A stretch of DNA of 64,000 bases from Parvibaculum sp. (GTDB lineage Bacteria > Pseudomonadota > Alphaproteobacteria > Parvibaculales > Parvibaculaceae): positions 62,001-126,000 of the forward strand of contig JAHBYL010000001.1 of NCBI GenBank assembly GCA_019635955.1. Reading direction: 5' to 3'. Positions 43,850 to 54,155 of the stretch are shown piece by piece. The position numbers and the translations under genes were made by a program. Each line of letters begins with the position of its first letter. Position 1 is the stretch's first letter. The notes beneath the pieces were generated by a model that was not told where the DNA came from, did no database searches, and worked only from the letters and a program-made list of their open reading frames with translations.

Positions 43850-44875
43850 ATGACCGATTTCAAGACCATCATCGCGGCGCTTGCCGAGGGCAGGAAGCTC
43901 GATGCCGCGGATGCGCGCGCCGCCTTCGAGACCGTCATGTCCGGGGAGGCGAGCCCGGCACAGATCGCGGCCTTCCTGATGGGGCTTCGCGTACGCGGCG
44001 AAACGGTCGAGGAGATCACGGCAGGCGCGCGCGTCATGCGCGAACGGGCGCTGCGGGTGCAGGCGCCGGCCAACGCCATCGACATCGTGGGCACGGGCGG
44101 CGACGCGCTCGGCACCTGGAATATCTCGACCGCCACGGCGATCGTCGTCGCGGCAACGGGTGTCCCCGTCGCGAAACATGGCAACCGCAAGGCCTCCTCC
44201 CTCTCGGGTACGGCGGATGCACTGCAGGAGCTTGGTGTCAATCTCGACATCGATCCAGCCACCATCGAGCGATGCATCGGCCGCGCCGGCATCGGCTTCA
44301 TGTTCGCGCAGGCGCATCATTCGGCGATGAAGCACGTGGCGCCGGTGCGCAACGATCTCGGCATCAAGACCGTGTTCAACATGCTCGGGCCGCTTTCCAA
44401 TCCGGCGCTCGTCAAGCATCACCTGCTCGGCGTCTTTTCTTCCGGCTGGGTCGAGCCCTTTGCCGAAGTGCTGCGCAATCTCGGCTCTGACAGCGCCTGG
44501 GTCGTCCACGGCTCCGACGGCATGGACGAGATCACGACGACAGGCCCTACGACCGTTGCCGAACTCAAGAACGGCGCTATCCGTCTCTTCGCCATCACGC
44601 CGGAAGATGCAGGGCTCAAACGCGCCTCCATCGAAGACCTCAAAGGCGGAAGCCCGGCCGAGAATGCTGCTGCGATCCACCGCCTGCTCGACGGCGAGGC
44701 GAGCGCCTATCGCGACATCGTGCTCCTGAACAGCGCTGCCGCGCTCATCGTTTCGGGTCGCGTTTCCGCGCTCAAGGATGGCGTCACCATCGCAGCCCGC
44801 GCCATCGATGACGGCAGCGCACGAGCCGCACTTGCGAAGCTCGTCGCCGTTTCGAACGGACGCGCAGATGGCTGA
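43850..44875 (+). CDS. trpD: Anthranilate phosphoribosyltransferase
   Basis: Joins anthranilate to phosphoribosyl pyrophosphate. 341 residues; the PRPP-binding GTGGD motif is in [41 protein letters not shown] is the second signature, and [11 protein letters not shown] and the C-terminal helices complete the family pattern. Full length, intact. Its stop codon overlaps the trpC start by 8 bp, so the two genes are probably coupled. Confidence 0.97.
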   Translation: MTDFKTIIAALAEGRKLDAADARAAFETVMSGEASPAQIAAFLMGLRVRGETVEEITAGARVMRERALRVQAPANAIDIVGTGGDALGTWNISTATAIVVAATGVPVAKHGNRKASSLSGTADALQELGVNLDIDPATIERCIGRAGIGFMFAQAHHSAMKHVAPVRNDLGIKTVFNMLGPLSNPALVKHHLLGVFSSGWVEPFAEVLRNLGSDSAWVVHGSDGMDEITTTGPTTVAELKNGAIRLFAITPEDAGLKRASIEDLKGGSPAENAAAIHRLLDGEASAYRDIVLLNSAAALIVSGRVSALKDGVTIAARAIDDGSARAALAKLVAVSNGRADG

Positions 44876-45665
44876 CATTCTCGAAAAGATCGGCGCCTAC
44901 AAGCTGGGCGAGATCGCCTCGGCGAAGCAGGCCCATCCGCTCGCGGGAGTTGAGGCAGCCGCCCGTGCGGCGTCGCCCGTTCGCGGCTTTGCCGATGCTC
45001 TGAAGGCTCGTGTTTCGGCCGGCCAGTTTGCGCTCATTGCCGAGATCAAGAAGGCGAGCCCTTCCAAGGGTCTCATCCGCGCCGATTTCGATCCGCCTGC
45101 GCTTGCCCGCGCCTATGAGGCGGGGGGTGCCGCCTGCCTTTCGGTGCTGACGGACGGCCCCTCGTTTCAGGGCGCGCCCGACTATCTCGCTGCGGCACGC
45201 GCCGCCACTTCCCTTCCCGTCATCCGCAAGGATTTCATGTACGACACCTATCAGGTGGCGGAAGCCCGCGCGATGGGAGCAGACGCCATTCTGATCATCA
45301 TGGCCGCCGTCTCGGACGCGCAAGCGCGCGAACTCGAAGACGCCGCCTTCCAGTGGAAGATGGATGTGCTGGTCGAAGTACATGACGAGGAAGAATTGGA
45401 GCGCGCACTCGTGCTCCGGAGCCCTCTCCTCGGCATCAACAACCGCAATCTAAAGACATTCGAGACAACTCTTTCAACAACCGAGCGTCTCGCCCCCCTT
45501 GTGCCGGAAGACCGGCTCATCATCGGCGAGAGCGGCATTTTCAACCATTCCGATCTGACGCGCCTTGAAAAGGTCGGCGTACGGACTTTCCTTGTCGGCG
45601 AGAGCCTGATGCGGCAGGACGATGTGGAGGCGGCAACGCGTGCGTTGCTTGCCGGTCCCGCCTGA
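44868..45665 (+). CDS. trpC: Indole-3-glycerol phosphate synthase
   Basis: Ring-closing decarboxylase of tryptophan synthesis, 265 residues, a single TIM-barrel domain not fused to TrpF. Seen: [15 protein letters not shown] with the catalytic Lys, [61 protein letters not shown] and [14 protein letters not shown] 44868 lies inside the 3' end of trpD and begins the conserved sequence; an upstream in-frame start is internal to trpD. A 152-bp gap without recognised features follows before the acetyltransferase gene. Confidence 0.97.
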   Translation: MADILEKIGAYKLGEIASAKQAHPLAGVEAAARAASPVRGFADALKARVSAGQFALIAEIKKASPSKGLIRADFDPPALARAYEAGGAACLSVLTDGPSFQGAPDYLAAARAATSLPVIRKDFMYDTYQVAEARAMGADAILIIMAAVSDAQARELEDAAFQWKMDVLVEVHDEEELERALVLRSPLLGINNRNLKTFETTLSTTERLAPLVPEDRLIIGESGIFNHSDLTRLEKVGVRTFLVGESLMRQDDVEAATRALLAGPA

Positions 45666-45817
45666 CCGCAGGCGCATTGGCCTCCGGGGCCTCGAAGGCG
45701 GGGATGGAACTTTTCATTCCCCCGGACCGGATGATTCATATCCCAATTTTCGCGTGCCGCTGCGCTGTATGGAAATTCCGTGCGCTCCGGCAACACCGCC
45801 ATCGAAAGACAAATCCC

Positions 45818-46333
45818 ATGACCTATGAAATCCGCCAGGCAGGCGTCGATGACTTTCAGCACTTCGGTCCGATCGAGCGTGCCGCCGGCGCCCTTTTCGT
45901 GGAGGCGGGACTTGCCGAAATCGCCTCGCACGAACCGACCGATCTCGGTTTCATCGAAGCGGCTCATCGGGCGGGCGCAGTCTTCGTCGCGACGGAAGGC
46001 GGCAAACCTGTAGGCTTCATCCTTGCCGCGCCGCTCGACCGCCATATGCATATCTACGAATTGTCCGTACACCCTGCGCACGGCAAACGAGGGCTTGGGC
46101 GGAGACTGGTCGAGGCTGTCTGCGCGTACGCGCAAAAAGATGGGTTCGCCGCTGTGACGCTGTCGACCTTCCGCGACCTGCCATGGAACGGCCCCTTCTA
46201 TGCCTCCTGCGGCTTTCGCGAACTCGACCGCAGCGAGTGGACGCCGGCCCTTCTTCTCGCCCATTATCGCGAGGAAGATCTGGGCCTGCCGATGCAGCGG
46301 CGGTGCTTCATGCGCAAGGAACTCGCCCAATGA
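45818..46333 (+). CDS. GNAT-family N-acetyltransferase
   Basis: A 171-residue acetyl-CoA-dependent acetyltransferase. Seen: the beta-strand/loop [28 protein letters not shown], where RGLGRR is the pyrophosphate-binding A motif, followed by [27 protein letters not shown], a B motif. The substrate is unknown; nothing in the operon (tryptophan and molybdopterin genes) indicates one. ATG 45818 is chosen as the first that gives a standard N-terminus; an open frame reaching back to 45677 adds a stretch of poor character. The stop overlaps moaC by 4 bp. Confidence 0.85.
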   Translation: MTYEIRQAGVDDFQHFGPIERAAGALFVEAGLAEIASHEPTDLGFIEAAHRAGAVFVATEGGKPVGFILAAPLDRHMHIYELSVHPAHGKRGLGRRLVEAVCAYAQKDGFAAVTLSTFRDLPWNGPFYASCGFRELDRSEWTPALLLAHYREEDLGLPMQRRCFMRKELAQ

Positions 46334-46827
46334 CGAAAAAGCCGGCTCCGAAGAAAAAGCTTACCCATCTCGACGAGAAGGGTGCGGCGCGCATGGTCGA
46401 CGTGTCGGACAAGCCCGTCACCTCGCGCAGCGCGACGGCGAAAGGGGCCGTCTCCATGAAACCGGCCACGCTGAAGCTCATACTCGCCGACAAGCTGAAA
46501 AAGGGGAATGCGCTCGAAGTCGCGCGGCTCGCCGGAATCATGGCGGCGAAGAAGACGCCGGATCTCATTCCCCTCTGCCATCCTCTCGCCATATCGAAAG
46601 TGGAAGTTGAACTCCGCCCCGACAAGAAGACGAGTTCGGTCGAGGTCGAGGCGACGGTAAAGCTCTCCGGCCAGACCGGCGTCGAAATGGAAGCCCTGAC
46701 AGCCGTTTCCGTCGCTTGCCTCACGCTTTACGATATGGCGAAAGCGGTCGATCGCAGCATGAGGATCGGCGACATTCGCCTCGTCGAGAAATCGGGCGGC
46801 AAGTCGGGCGACTACAGGGCGGAGTAG
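46330..46827 (+). CDS. moaC: Cyclic pyranopterin monophosphate synthase MoaC
   Basis: Second step of molybdopterin synthesis, forming cPMP from the MoaA product. 165 residues: [29 protein letters not shown] at the N-terminus, [17 protein letters not shown] in the middle and [27 protein letters not shown] toward the end, all diagnostic, including the active-site Lys/His/Asp region. The start overlaps the GNAT stop (ATGA). moeA begins 10 bp downstream. Confidence 0.97.
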   Translation: MTKKPAPKKKLTHLDEKGAARMVDVSDKPVTSRSATAKGAVSMKPATLKLILADKLKKGNALEVARLAGIMAAKKTPDLIPLCHPLAISKVEVELRPDKKTSSVEVEATVKLSGQTGVEMEALTAVSVACLTLYDMAKAVDRSMRIGDIRLVEKSGGKSGDYRAE

Positions 46828-46836
46828 AAAGAGCCC

Positions 46837-48048
46837 ATGGCACAATCACCCCTCCTCCCGGTGGACGAGGCCCGGGCGCGTATTCTCGCCTCGCTGCGCA
46901 CGACACAGACGGAAAGCGTGCCGCTGTCGCAGGCCGTTGGCCGCGTGCTCGCGGAAGAGGCCATTGCGCGACGCACGCAGCCGCCCGCCGATCTTTCCGC
47001 GATGGACGGCTACGCCGTGAAGGCGGCCGACACGGCGTCCCTCCCTGCCCGCCTCAAGGTTGTGGGCGAGGCGCCTGCCGGCGGCGCTTACACAACAGAA
47101 CTGAAATCCGGCGAGGCCGTCCGCATATTCACAGGCGCACCACTGCCGCGCGGCGCGGATGCCATCGTCATCCAGGAGGATACGGCGCGCGAGGGCGCCA
47201 TCGTCGTCGTAAAGGAAAGCGCCGAGGCCGGGCAGCATGTGCGCCCGGTGGGGCTCGATTTCCGCACCGGCGATTCTGGGCTTCCCGCAGGCCAGAAGCT
47301 TTCACCCGCCGATATCGCACTGGCCGCGGCCATGAACCTCGCGACGCTCAATGTTCACAAGCGCCCTGTGATCGCCTTCTTCTCGACGGGGAATGAGCTG
47401 GTGCCGCCCGGAACCGAACCCGGGCCCAACCAGATCGTCTCGGCCAATAATGACGGCATTGCCGCGCTGGTCCGGGAGGCGGGCGGTGAACCGCTAGATC
47501 TCGGTATCGTGCGGGACGATGAAGCGGCGATCCGGGATGCCGCCAAGCGCGCGGGACATGCCGACATGCTGGTCACGCTTGGCGGCGCATCGGTGGGCGA
47601 GCACGACCTCGTGCAATCCGCGCTTGGCCCCCTCGGCCTCGATGTCGACTTTTGGAAGATCGCCATGCGTCCCGGCAAGCCGCTGATCTACGGGAAACTC
47701 GGCGAGACACCCCTGCTCGGCCTGCCCGGAAACCCGGTGTCGGCACTCGTCTGCGCGACCCTGTTCCTCAGGCCCGCCATCCAGCGGCTCCAGGGCGGCG
47801 AAACGGCGCTTCACACGACGCTGGCTCGGCTTGGCTCCGCCCTGCCCGCAAATGGCGGGCGGGAGGACTATGTCCGCGCGACACTCGACCATATTCACAG
47901 AGAGCTTCCGCTCGCGACGCCTGCCTCGATTCAGGACAGTTCGATGCTCTCCGTGCTGGCCCGGGCGGGATGCCTCATCATCCGTGAGCCCCGGGCTCCG
48001 GAGGCAAAAGCCGGTGAAATCGTTACGGTTTTGCCGCTCCGCGGTTGA
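46837..48048 (+). CDS. moeA: Molybdopterin molybdotransferase MoeA
   Basis: Inserts molybdate into adenylylated molybdopterin. 403 residues with the four-domain MoeA layout: N-terminal ADLSAMDGYAVKAAD motif, EDTAREG and VRPVGLDFRTGD in domain 2, then the MogA-like domain with FFSTGNELVPPG, NDGIAALVREAGGEPLDLGIVRDD, LVTLGGASVGEHDLV and GLPGNPVSALVC, and a C-terminal beta domain. Intact. It follows moaC closely and precedes lexA after a region with the lexA promoter. Confidence 0.96.
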   Translation: MAQSPLLPVDEARARILASLRTTQTESVPLSQAVGRVLAEEAIARRTQPPADLSAMDGYAVKAADTASLPARLKVVGEAPAGGAYTTELKSGEAVRIFTGAPLPRGADAIVIQEDTAREGAIVVVKESAEAGQHVRPVGLDFRTGDSGLPAGQKLSPADIALAAAMNLATLNVHKRPVIAFFSTGNELVPPGTEPGPNQIVSANNDGIAALVREAGGEPLDLGIVRDDEAAIRDAAKRAGHADMLVTLGGASVGEHDLVQSALGPLGLDVDFWKIAMRPGKPLIYGKLGETPLLGLPGNPVSALVCATLFLRPAIQRLQGGETALHTTLARLGSALPANGGREDYVRATLDHIHRELPLATPASIQDSSMLSVLARAGCLIIREPRAPEAKAGEIVTVLPLRG

Positions 48049-48065
48049 GTTATCCACAAAGACGC

Positions 48066-48095
48066 TTGACAGATTCAGGAGAACTAAACTAGAAC
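48066..48095 (+). promoter_or_regulatory. lexA promoter with alphaproteobacterial SOS box
   Basis: TTGACA (48066-48071) is a consensus -35. GAAC-N7-GAAC (48081-48084 and 48092-48095; reverse GTTC-N7-GTTC) is the LexA-binding motif of this class and overlaps the expected -10 (TAGAAC, 48090-48095). Located 73 bp upstream of the lexA start, it predicts autorepression of lexA. Confidence 0.85.
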
Positions 48096-48168
48096 AGCCC
48101 GAAGCGTTTTTGTTTTGTTCCGAAGCCCGAAAGATGGGCCTTTCGGGCGACTGGAGGGGCTGGAGAAT

Positions 48169-48882
48169 ATGCTGACGCGCAAGCAACACGAACTGCTGAT
48201 GTTCATCCATGAGCGGATCAAGGAAGGCGGCGTCTCTCCGAGCTTCGACGAAATGAAGGAAGCGCTCGACCTGCGCTCCAAGTCCGGCATCCACCGGCTG
48301 ATCACGGCGCTGGAGGAACGCGGCTTCATCCGCCGGCTTCCGCACCGCGCCCGCGCCCTCGAAATCCTGAAACTGCCGGATGCTGCCTCGCCGAGCCTTG
48401 CGGTTTCGCGCGGCAAGGGCTTTTCGCCCAGCGTCATCGAAGGCGGCGCCCGGCCGAAGCCCTCGAGCCGCGATCTTTCTCCCGCGCGCGACACGGGCGA
48501 CACCATGGCGCTGTCCGTGATGGGGCGCATCGCCGCCGGTACGCCGATCGAGGCGCTGCAGGAGGAGAGCCACCAGGTCAGCGTGCCGCTCAGCCTTCTG
48601 GGCTCGGGCGAGCATTATGCGCTCGAGGTCAAGGGCGACTCGATGATCGATGCCGGCATCCTTGATGGCGATACGGTCCTCATCCAGCGCTGCGACACGG
48701 CGCAGAGCGGCGACATCGTTGTGGCGCTTGTCGATGGCTACGAGGCCACGCTGAAGCGGCTCCGCAAGAAGGGCGAGTCCATCGCGCTCGAGGCGGCGAA
48801 CCCGGCCTACGAGACCCGCATTTTCGGCCCGGACCGCGTCAAAGTTCAGGGCAAGCTGGTCGGGCTTCTTCGCCGCTATTGA
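48169..48882 (+). CDS. lexA: LexA repressor
   Basis: SOS-response repressor that self-cleaves when RecA is active. 237 residues: winged HTH at the N-terminus ([53 protein letters not shown]), a long linker, and an S24 peptidase domain with the scissile Ala123-Gly124, nucleophile Ser158 in [10 protein letters not shown] and Lys196 in YEATLKRL. The linker is longer than in E. coli, as is usual in alphaproteobacteria. The ATG at 48169 gives the standard N-terminus. The coding end overlaps comEC, converging, by 7 bp. Confidence 0.98.
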   Translation: MLTRKQHELLMFIHERIKEGGVSPSFDEMKEALDLRSKSGIHRLITALEERGFIRRLPHRARALEILKLPDAASPSLAVSRGKGFSPSVIEGGARPKPSSRDLSPARDTGDTMALSVMGRIAAGTPIEALQEESHQVSVPLSLLGSGEHYALEVKGDSMIDAGILDGDTVLIQRCDTAQSGDIVVALVDGYEATLKRLRKKGESIALEAANPAYETRIFGPDRVKVQGKLVGLLRRY

Positions 48883-51023
48883 GCCTCGTCCTGCCGCTGC
48901 ACCCAGGGGCGTTCGCCACGTTCGCTACGCGCCGTGGTCATGCCGATGCTTCCATCGCCGGCTATGCTGATCGCGGTAGCGCCGTTGCGCCAGAAATGAA
49001 ACCAATCCAGCAGCAGGCCTGCGCCGCATCCTCGTCTCATGGGTGCGGGAACGGGCACGCGGGCGACGATGATGTCGGCGCGGCCGCAATCTTCCGCCAA
49101 TGCATCCAGCGAATTCGAGAAGGCGACAACCGGCCGTCCGGGCTCGGCATATATGCAGCCGCTCTGGTCGCATCGCATATGTTCCGTGCGCGCCGCTTCG
49201 CGGGGGCTACGGCTGTCTCCCTCATATCTCAGCCATTGCCGCGCGGCATAATCGGGCCGCGAGGATGACAGGGCGAGCGTGCCATCCGCCATGCGCGCCG
49301 CCAGCAGGCTCGCGTCGCGGTCAATCAGAATGTCGGGCTTTTGTGCACCGCCCCAAAAGAGGAAACCGAGCAGGATGGCCACCATCCCGCTATGGCGCCA
49401 GTGTCCTTTCCAGATCGCCATCCACAAGCCGCCCATCGTTACCAGCAGCAGGGCATGAAGCGGTGCCGCCGGGACCATCCGGTCCGAGCCGCCCCAGCCT
49501 GCAACCTCGTCGGCGATGGCGAGCATGGTCTCGACCCCCCAGCCCATCGCCAGCAGCGCAGGCCCGTCCAGGCCGAAGGGCATGAGCAGCAGGGCGAGGA
49601 GCGCCATGGGCATCACCACCAGGCCGACAACAGGCATCGCCGCCATATTGCCGGCAAGCCCGTACACGGCGATCCGGTTGAAGTGATAGGCGGCGATGGC
49701 GCCCGTCGCCGCTCCGGCGACGATGCTCGTCAGCGCGATGCCGAGCACATAGATAACCGCGAGACGCGGCCAGTCCGCGACGCCATAACCTCGCGGAGCA
49801 AGCATCCAGCGGCGAACGAGATCGCTCTCGTAGAATGCGATGAGCGCAATCACAGCCGCGAACGACATCTGGAATCCCGCCCCGACAAGGCTTTCCGGTC
49901 GCCAGAGCAGCACCAGAATGGCGGCCAGCATGACGTTCCGCATACTGAGCGCAGGGCGGTCGAGAAGCACAGCAACGAACATCAGCGAAATCATGATCCA
50001 GGCGCGCTGTGTGGCGATGGCGCCGCCGGAGATGAGCAGATAGAAAGTCGCGCCAAGAATGGCGATCGCCGCCGCCCATTTCTTGATCGGATAGCGAAGC
50101 GCAAGTCCGGGAACGAGCGCCAGCGCCGCCCGTACCGCCCAGAAGAGCGATCCAGCAAACAACACCATGTGAAGGCCGGAGATTGCCAGCACATGGTAGA
50201 TGCCGGCGGCGCGCAGATCCTCCGAGATTTCATCCGGGATGCTCGCCCGCTCGCCGGTGATCAGCGCGGCGGCCACCGCTCCGCTCGTTCCGCCGATCGT
50301 GCCGCGGATGCGCGCGCCGATCTTCATTCGCAAGGTGGAGAGCCAGGCGCCCGGCCCCGAGGGTGCTTCGATCTCCCGCGGCGCGCTATAGGCGAAGCCC
50401 ACGGCGCCAAGCCCGTTGAACCAGGCCTGTCGGGCAAAGTCGAAGCCGTAGGGCGAGACGGGCTCGGGCGGCGGCAATAGCCGCGCGCGCATCTCCACGG
50501 TTGCGCCGGGCCTGAGAGCGGCATCCCGGATGCGGATGTTGAGCCTGACCCGGGCAGGCAGTTCCTCCACTCGAAGCCCGCTAAAGCTCTCCGGCGCCAG
50601 AATGGCCAGAAGCCCTCCGTTCACGGTTGTCTCGACGGAGACCACTCGCGCCGTCAGCGTGCCCGCCTGCGTTCGTTCGATCACCGGCGCGGCGACCCAT
50701 GCCGTCCTCCCGACGGCGGCCGCGAAGCCCAATGCCACGCAAAATAGCGCAGCGGCGCAAAGCGCCGCCGCCGGCCATCGCCGCACGGACCAGAGCAAGA
50801 GCCCGGCAAGCACAAGCCCCGACCCCGCCGCCCATAGCGGAGGCTCGGCCGGCAGGGCGAAATAGCTGGCGATCCCGAACCCGAGAAAGACCGGCGTCCA
50901 GAGGAAATAACGGTCCGATTCCGCCGCAAAAGACCGCCGGAGCCAGGCGATGGCGGCGCCCGGCATCTCACGCAGCGTCAATCGGGCGCCGTAGGCCTCC
51001 GGAAAATCCTCGGTCCGCGCCAC
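48876..51023 (-). CDS. comEC: ComEC/Rec2-family competence membrane protein
   Basis: A 715-residue inner-membrane channel protein for uptake of single-stranded DNA. N-terminal hydrophobic segments and a soluble DUF4131/OB-like domain (about 60-220) are followed by the ComEC/Rec2 core with [24 protein letters not shown] and [19 protein letters not shown] and about ten further helices. The C-terminal ~150 residues do not show the HxHxDH metallo-beta-lactamase motif, so the nuclease-like domain seems absent or degenerate. Its stop overlaps lexA's 3' end by 7 bp. Competence of this organism is not established. Confidence 0.9.
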   Translation of the reverse strand: MARTEDFPEAYGARLTLREMPGAAIAWLRRSFAAESDRYFLWTPVFLGFGIASYFALPAEPPLWAAGSGLVLAGLLLWSVRRWPAAALCAAALFCVALGFAAAVGRTAWVAAPVIERTQAGTLTARVVSVETTVNGGLLAILAPESFSGLRVEELPARVRLNIRIRDAALRPGATVEMRARLLPPPEPVSPYGFDFARQAWFNGLGAVGFAYSAPREIEAPSGPGAWLSTLRMKIGARIRGTIGGTSGAVAAALITGERASIPDEISEDLRAAGIYHVLAISGLHMVLFAGSLFWAVRAALALVPGLALRYPIKKWAAAIAILGATFYLLISGGAIATQRAWIMISLMFVAVLLDRPALSMRNVMLAAILVLLWRPESLVGAGFQMSFAAVIALIAFYESDLVRRWMLAPRGYGVADWPRLAVIYVLGIALTSIVAGAATGAIAAYHFNRIAVYGLAGNMAAMPVVGLVVMPMALLALLLMPFGLDGPALLAMGWGVETMLAIADEVAGWGGSDRMVPAAPLHALLLVTMGGLWMAIWKGHWRHSGMVAILLGFLFWGGAQKPDILIDRDASLLAARMADGTLALSSSRPDYAARQWLRYEGDSRSPREAARTEHMRCDQSGCIYAEPGRPVVAFSNSLDALAEDCGRADIIVARVPVPAPMRRGCGAGLLLDWFHFWRNGATAISIAGDGSIGMTTARSERGERPWVQRQDEAQ

Positions 51024-51060
51024 CCGCCCTCCCCGGCCTGCCCCGCTAATGCCGGTGACG

Positions 51061-51073
51061 GTGCCTAAGGCAC
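51061..51073. repeat. 13-bp palindrome GTGCCT-A-AGGCAC between comEC and gltX
   Basis: A perfect 6-bp inverted repeat with one central base, 38 bp upstream of the comEC start in the divergent comEC/gltX region. A second AAGGCA follows at 51081. The remaining part of the 237-bp interval holds no gene that I recognise. A regulatory role is possible only by position. Confidence 0.35.
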
Positions 51074-51260
51074 TGTCCCCAAGGCATTTTTCCCGCCGGC
51101 CTGGACTTCATTTCTGGCTTACGCTGCGTTGCCGCAATGTGCTAGAAATCCCGAGCCCCACAGCAGGCCCAAGGGTTCTTGCCCATAACAGCGGCCAAGC
51201 TTGCCAACATTTCACTGTGTTGCCTACCCGTGCGGCTGCGAGGCCGGATCGCAGGAGACC

Positions 51261-52673
51261 ATGAGCGAAACAAGGACCGTCATTACGCGTTTTGCGCCCT
51301 CGCCGACCGGATATCTCCATATCGGCGGCGCAAGGACGGCTTTGTTCAACTGGCTCTTCGCGCGCCATCATGGCGGCCGCTTCCTGCTCCGAATCGAGGA
51401 TACGGACCGCGAGCGCTCGACGGATGCCGCCATCGACGCGATCTTCGAGGGGCTTCGCTGGCTCGGCCTCGAATGGGACGAGGAGCCCATCTTCCAGTTC
51501 TCGCGCAGCGCGCGCCATCGCGAAGTCGCCGAGCAGCTCCTCGCCGAGGGCAAGGCATATTACTGCTATGCCAGCCCGGCAGAGCTCGAGGAAATGCGCG
51601 AAAAGGCCCGCGCCGAAGGCCGCCCCATCCGCTATGACGGACGCTGGCGCGACCGCGATCCTTCAGAGGCGCCGGCCGGCGTGAAACCCGTCATCCGCTT
51701 CCGCTCGCCCGACGAAGGCGAAACCATCGTGCGCGACCATGTGATGGGCGATGTACGCTTCCCGAACGAGCAGCTCGACGATCTCATCATCCTGCGCAGC
51801 GACGGCACGCCGACCTACAATCTGTCCGTGGTGGTGGACGATCACGACATGGGCATCACCCATATCGTCCGGGGCGACGACCATCTGACCAATGCCGGCC
51901 GTCAGAGCCAGATCTATGCGGCGCTCGGCTGGACGACGCCGGAGTTCGCCCATGTGCCTCTGATCCACGGGCCCGATGGCGCGAAGCTCTCTAAGCGACA
52001 TGGCGCGCTGGGCGCGGAAGCCTATCGCGACCTCGGTTATCTGCCGGAGGCGATGCGCAATTACCTCGTGCGGCTCGGCTGGAGCCATGGCGACGATGAA
52101 ATCTTCTCCACGGACCAGGCCATCGCGTGGTTCAACCTCGAAAGCATTGGCCGCTCGCCCGCGCGGTTCGACTTCGCCAAGCTCGAGAACGTGAACGGCC
52201 ACTATATCCGCGAAGCGGACGACGAGCGGCTTGCCGACGAAACCATCGCGTTGATGAGCCGCCTCAATGGCTGGCAGACGGATGAGGCGTTCCGCCAGAA
52301 GCTGATCGCGCTCATGCCGGGCCTCAAGGAGCGCGCAAAAACTCTGGTCGAGCTTGGTCAGGGCGCCGCCTTCCTGCTGGCGCAGCGGCCGCTTGCCTGC
52401 GACGACAAGGCACAACAGCTTCTCGGCCCGGATGCGCGCGCCCTTCTCGCCCGGCTCGTTTCGCGGCTTGAGGCGCATAATGACTGGCAGCTCGCCGAGA
52501 TCGAAGCCACGATCCGCGCTTTTGCGGAGGAGGAAAATCTCAAGCTCGGCAAGGTGGCGCAGCCGCTCCGCGCCGCCGTGACCGGCAGCACCGTTTCACC
52601 GCCTATTTTCGACGTGCTGGCAACGCTCGGCCGGGACGAAACATTGGCGCGGATGAAGGATCAGGCTGCATAG
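51261..52673 (+). CDS. gltX: Glutamyl-tRNA synthetase
   Basis: Charges tRNA-Glu (and in many alphaproteobacteria tRNA-Gln for later amidation). 470 residues, class I synthetase: HIGG at the HIGH position in [22 protein letters not shown], the KLSKRHG version of [14 protein letters not shown], and a helical C-terminal anticodon-binding region. GCAGGAGA lies just upstream of ATG 51261. Alphaproteobacteria often carry two GltX copies; only one is seen here. A short hairpin directly follows the stop. Confidence 0.97.
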   Translation: MSETRTVITRFAPSPTGYLHIGGARTALFNWLFARHHGGRFLLRIEDTDRERSTDAAIDAIFEGLRWLGLEWDEEPIFQFSRSARHREVAEQLLAEGKAYYCYASPAELEEMREKARAEGRPIRYDGRWRDRDPSEAPAGVKPVIRFRSPDEGETIVRDHVMGDVRFPNEQLDDLIILRSDGTPTYNLSVVVDDHDMGITHIVRGDDHLTNAGRQSQIYAALGWTTPEFAHVPLIHGPDGAKLSKRHGALGAEAYRDLGYLPEAMRNYLVRLGWSHGDDEIFSTDQAIAWFNLESIGRSPARFDFAKLENVNGHYIREADDERLADETIALMSRLNGWQTDEAFRQKLIALMPGLKERAKTLVELGQGAAFLLAQRPLACDDKAQQLLGPDARALLARLVSRLEAHNDWQLAEIEATIRAFAEEENLKLGKVAQPLRAAVTGSTVSPPIFDVLATLGRDETLARMKDQAA

Positions 52674-52714
52674 CCGGAACATCGGTTCCGGCGATTGCGG
52701 CGAGACATTATAAT
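52673..52714 (+). promoter_or_regulatory. Promoter for gltA overlapping a gltX-end hairpin
   Basis: TATAAT at 52709-52714 is a consensus -10, 17 bp after TTCCGG (52686-52691), a weak -35. The -35 lies in the 3' arm of a perfect 8-bp hairpin, GCCGGAAC (52673-52680) with GTTCCGGC (52685-52692), which begins at the gltX stop codon. No T-run follows the hairpin, so it is not a standard terminator. Confidence 0.5.
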
Positions 52715-52784
52715 GGGAACAACCCGACCCGGCCGAACTGCCCGAAAGGCGCTCCGGCCGGTCTAACAGGACAGGTAGGCAGGC

Positions 52785-54101
52785 ATGACAGAATTCGGAA
52801 CCAAAGCTGGAGCGAAATCCCAGGCGACGCTCTCGGTGGATGGCAAGTCTTACGAGTTGCCGGTCTATGGCGGATCGCTCGGCCCCAGCGTCGTCGACAT
52901 TTCGACGCTTTACGGCAAGAGCGGCGTTTTCACCTACGATCCGGGTTTCACCTCCACGGCGAGCTGCGAATCCGACATCACCTATATCGACGGTGAAGAA
53001 GGCATCCTGCTCTATCGCGGCTATCCGATCGATCAGCTCGCTGAGAAGGGCAATTTCATTGAGACCTGCTACCTGCTGCTGAACGGCGAACTGCCGACCA
53101 ACGAGCAGTACACCGAGTTCGAGCGCGCCATCACCATGCACACCATGGTGCATGAGCAGATGCAGTTCTTCCTGCGCGGCTTCCGCCGCGACGCGCATCC
53201 CATGGCCATCATGTGCGGCATGGTGGGCGCGCTGTCGGCCTTCTATCACGACTCGACGGATATCAACGATCCGGTGCAGCGGATGATCGCGAGCCGCCGC
53301 CTGATCGCCAAGATCCCTACCATCGCCGCCATGGCCTACAAATATTCGGTCGGTCAGCCGGTCGTCTATCCGAAGAACAGCCTCGGCTATGCCGAAAACT
53401 TCCTGCATATGTGCTTCTCGGTTCCGGCCGAGGAATACAAGGTCGATCCGATCCTGGCCCGTGCGATGGACCGTATCTTCATTCTGCATGCTGACCACGA
53501 GCAGAACGCGTCGACCTCGACGGTGCGCCTCGCCGGTTCGTCGGGCGCCAATCCCTTCGCCTGCATCGCGGCCGGCATTGCCTGCCTGTGGGGCCCGGCG
53601 CATGGCGGCGCCAACGAAGCGGCGCTCAACATGCTGCAGGAAATCGGCTCCGTTGACCGCATCCCGGAATTCGTCAAGAAGGCGAAGGACAAGAACGATC
53701 CGTTCCGCCTGATGGGCTTCGGCCATCGCGTCTACAAGAACTACGATCCGCGCGCCCGCGTGATGCAGCAGACCTGCCATGAAGTGCTCAAGGTTCTGGG
53801 CATCAAGGACGACCCGCTGCTGGACGTCGCGCTCGAACTCGAGCGGATCGCGCTCAACGACGAATACTTCATCGAGAAGAAGCTCTATCCGAATATCGAC
53901 TTCTATTCGGGCATCACGCTTAAGGCGATGGGCTTCCCGACCACCATGTTCACGGTGCTCTTCGCCCTTGCCCGTACCGTCGGCTGGGTCGCGCAGTGGA
54001 ACGAGATGATCGAGGATCCGGGTCAGCGCATCGGCCGCCCGCGCCAGCTCTATACCGGCGCCGCGCAGCGCGACTATGTCGAAGCCGGCAAGCGCAAGTA
54101 A
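52785..54101 (+). CDS. gltA: Citrate synthase
   Basis: Condenses oxaloacetate and acetyl-CoA in the TCA cycle. 438 residues, type II (hexameric, Gram-negative) form with an N-terminal beta domain ([25 protein letters not shown]). Catalytic residues are in [19 protein letters not shown] (first His) and [14 protein letters not shown] (second His), with an Asp in [14 protein letters not shown]. Intact. It is followed by a strong terminator and converges with lpxB. Confidence 0.98.
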   Translation: MTEFGTKAGAKSQATLSVDGKSYELPVYGGSLGPSVVDISTLYGKSGVFTYDPGFTSTASCESDITYIDGEEGILLYRGYPIDQLAEKGNFIETCYLLLNGELPTNEQYTEFERAITMHTMVHEQMQFFLRGFRRDAHPMAIMCGMVGALSAFYHDSTDINDPVQRMIASRRLIAKIPTIAAMAYKYSVGQPVVYPKNSLGYAENFLHMCFSVPAEEYKVDPILARAMDRIFILHADHEQNASTSTVRLAGSSGANPFACIAAGIACLWGPAHGGANEAALNMLQEIGSVDRIPEFVKKAKDKNDPFRLMGFGHRVYKNYDPRARVMQQTCHEVLKVLGIKDDPLLDVALELERIALNDEYFIEKKLYPNIDFYSGITLKAMGFPTTMFTVLFALARTVGWVAQWNEMIEDPGQRIGRPRQLYTGAAQRDYVEAGKRK

Positions 54102-54124
54102 CACCGAACGGCATGCAAAGATCG

Positions 54125-54154
54125 AGGGCGCTTCTCCGGAAGCGCCCTTTTCTT
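54125..54154 (+). terminator. Rho-independent terminator after gltA
   Basis: A perfect 10-bp stem, AGGGCGCTTC (54125-54134) and GAAGCGCCCT (54139-54148), tetraloop TCCG, followed by TTTTCTTTT. It begins 24 bp after the gltA stop, next to the end of lpxB on the other strand. Confidence 0.92.
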
Positions 54155-54155
54155 T

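Noticed and set aside
52596-54104. Minus-strand open frame of about 500 codons opposite gltA
   Set aside because: Antisense shadow of citrate synthase; no family features and poor start context.
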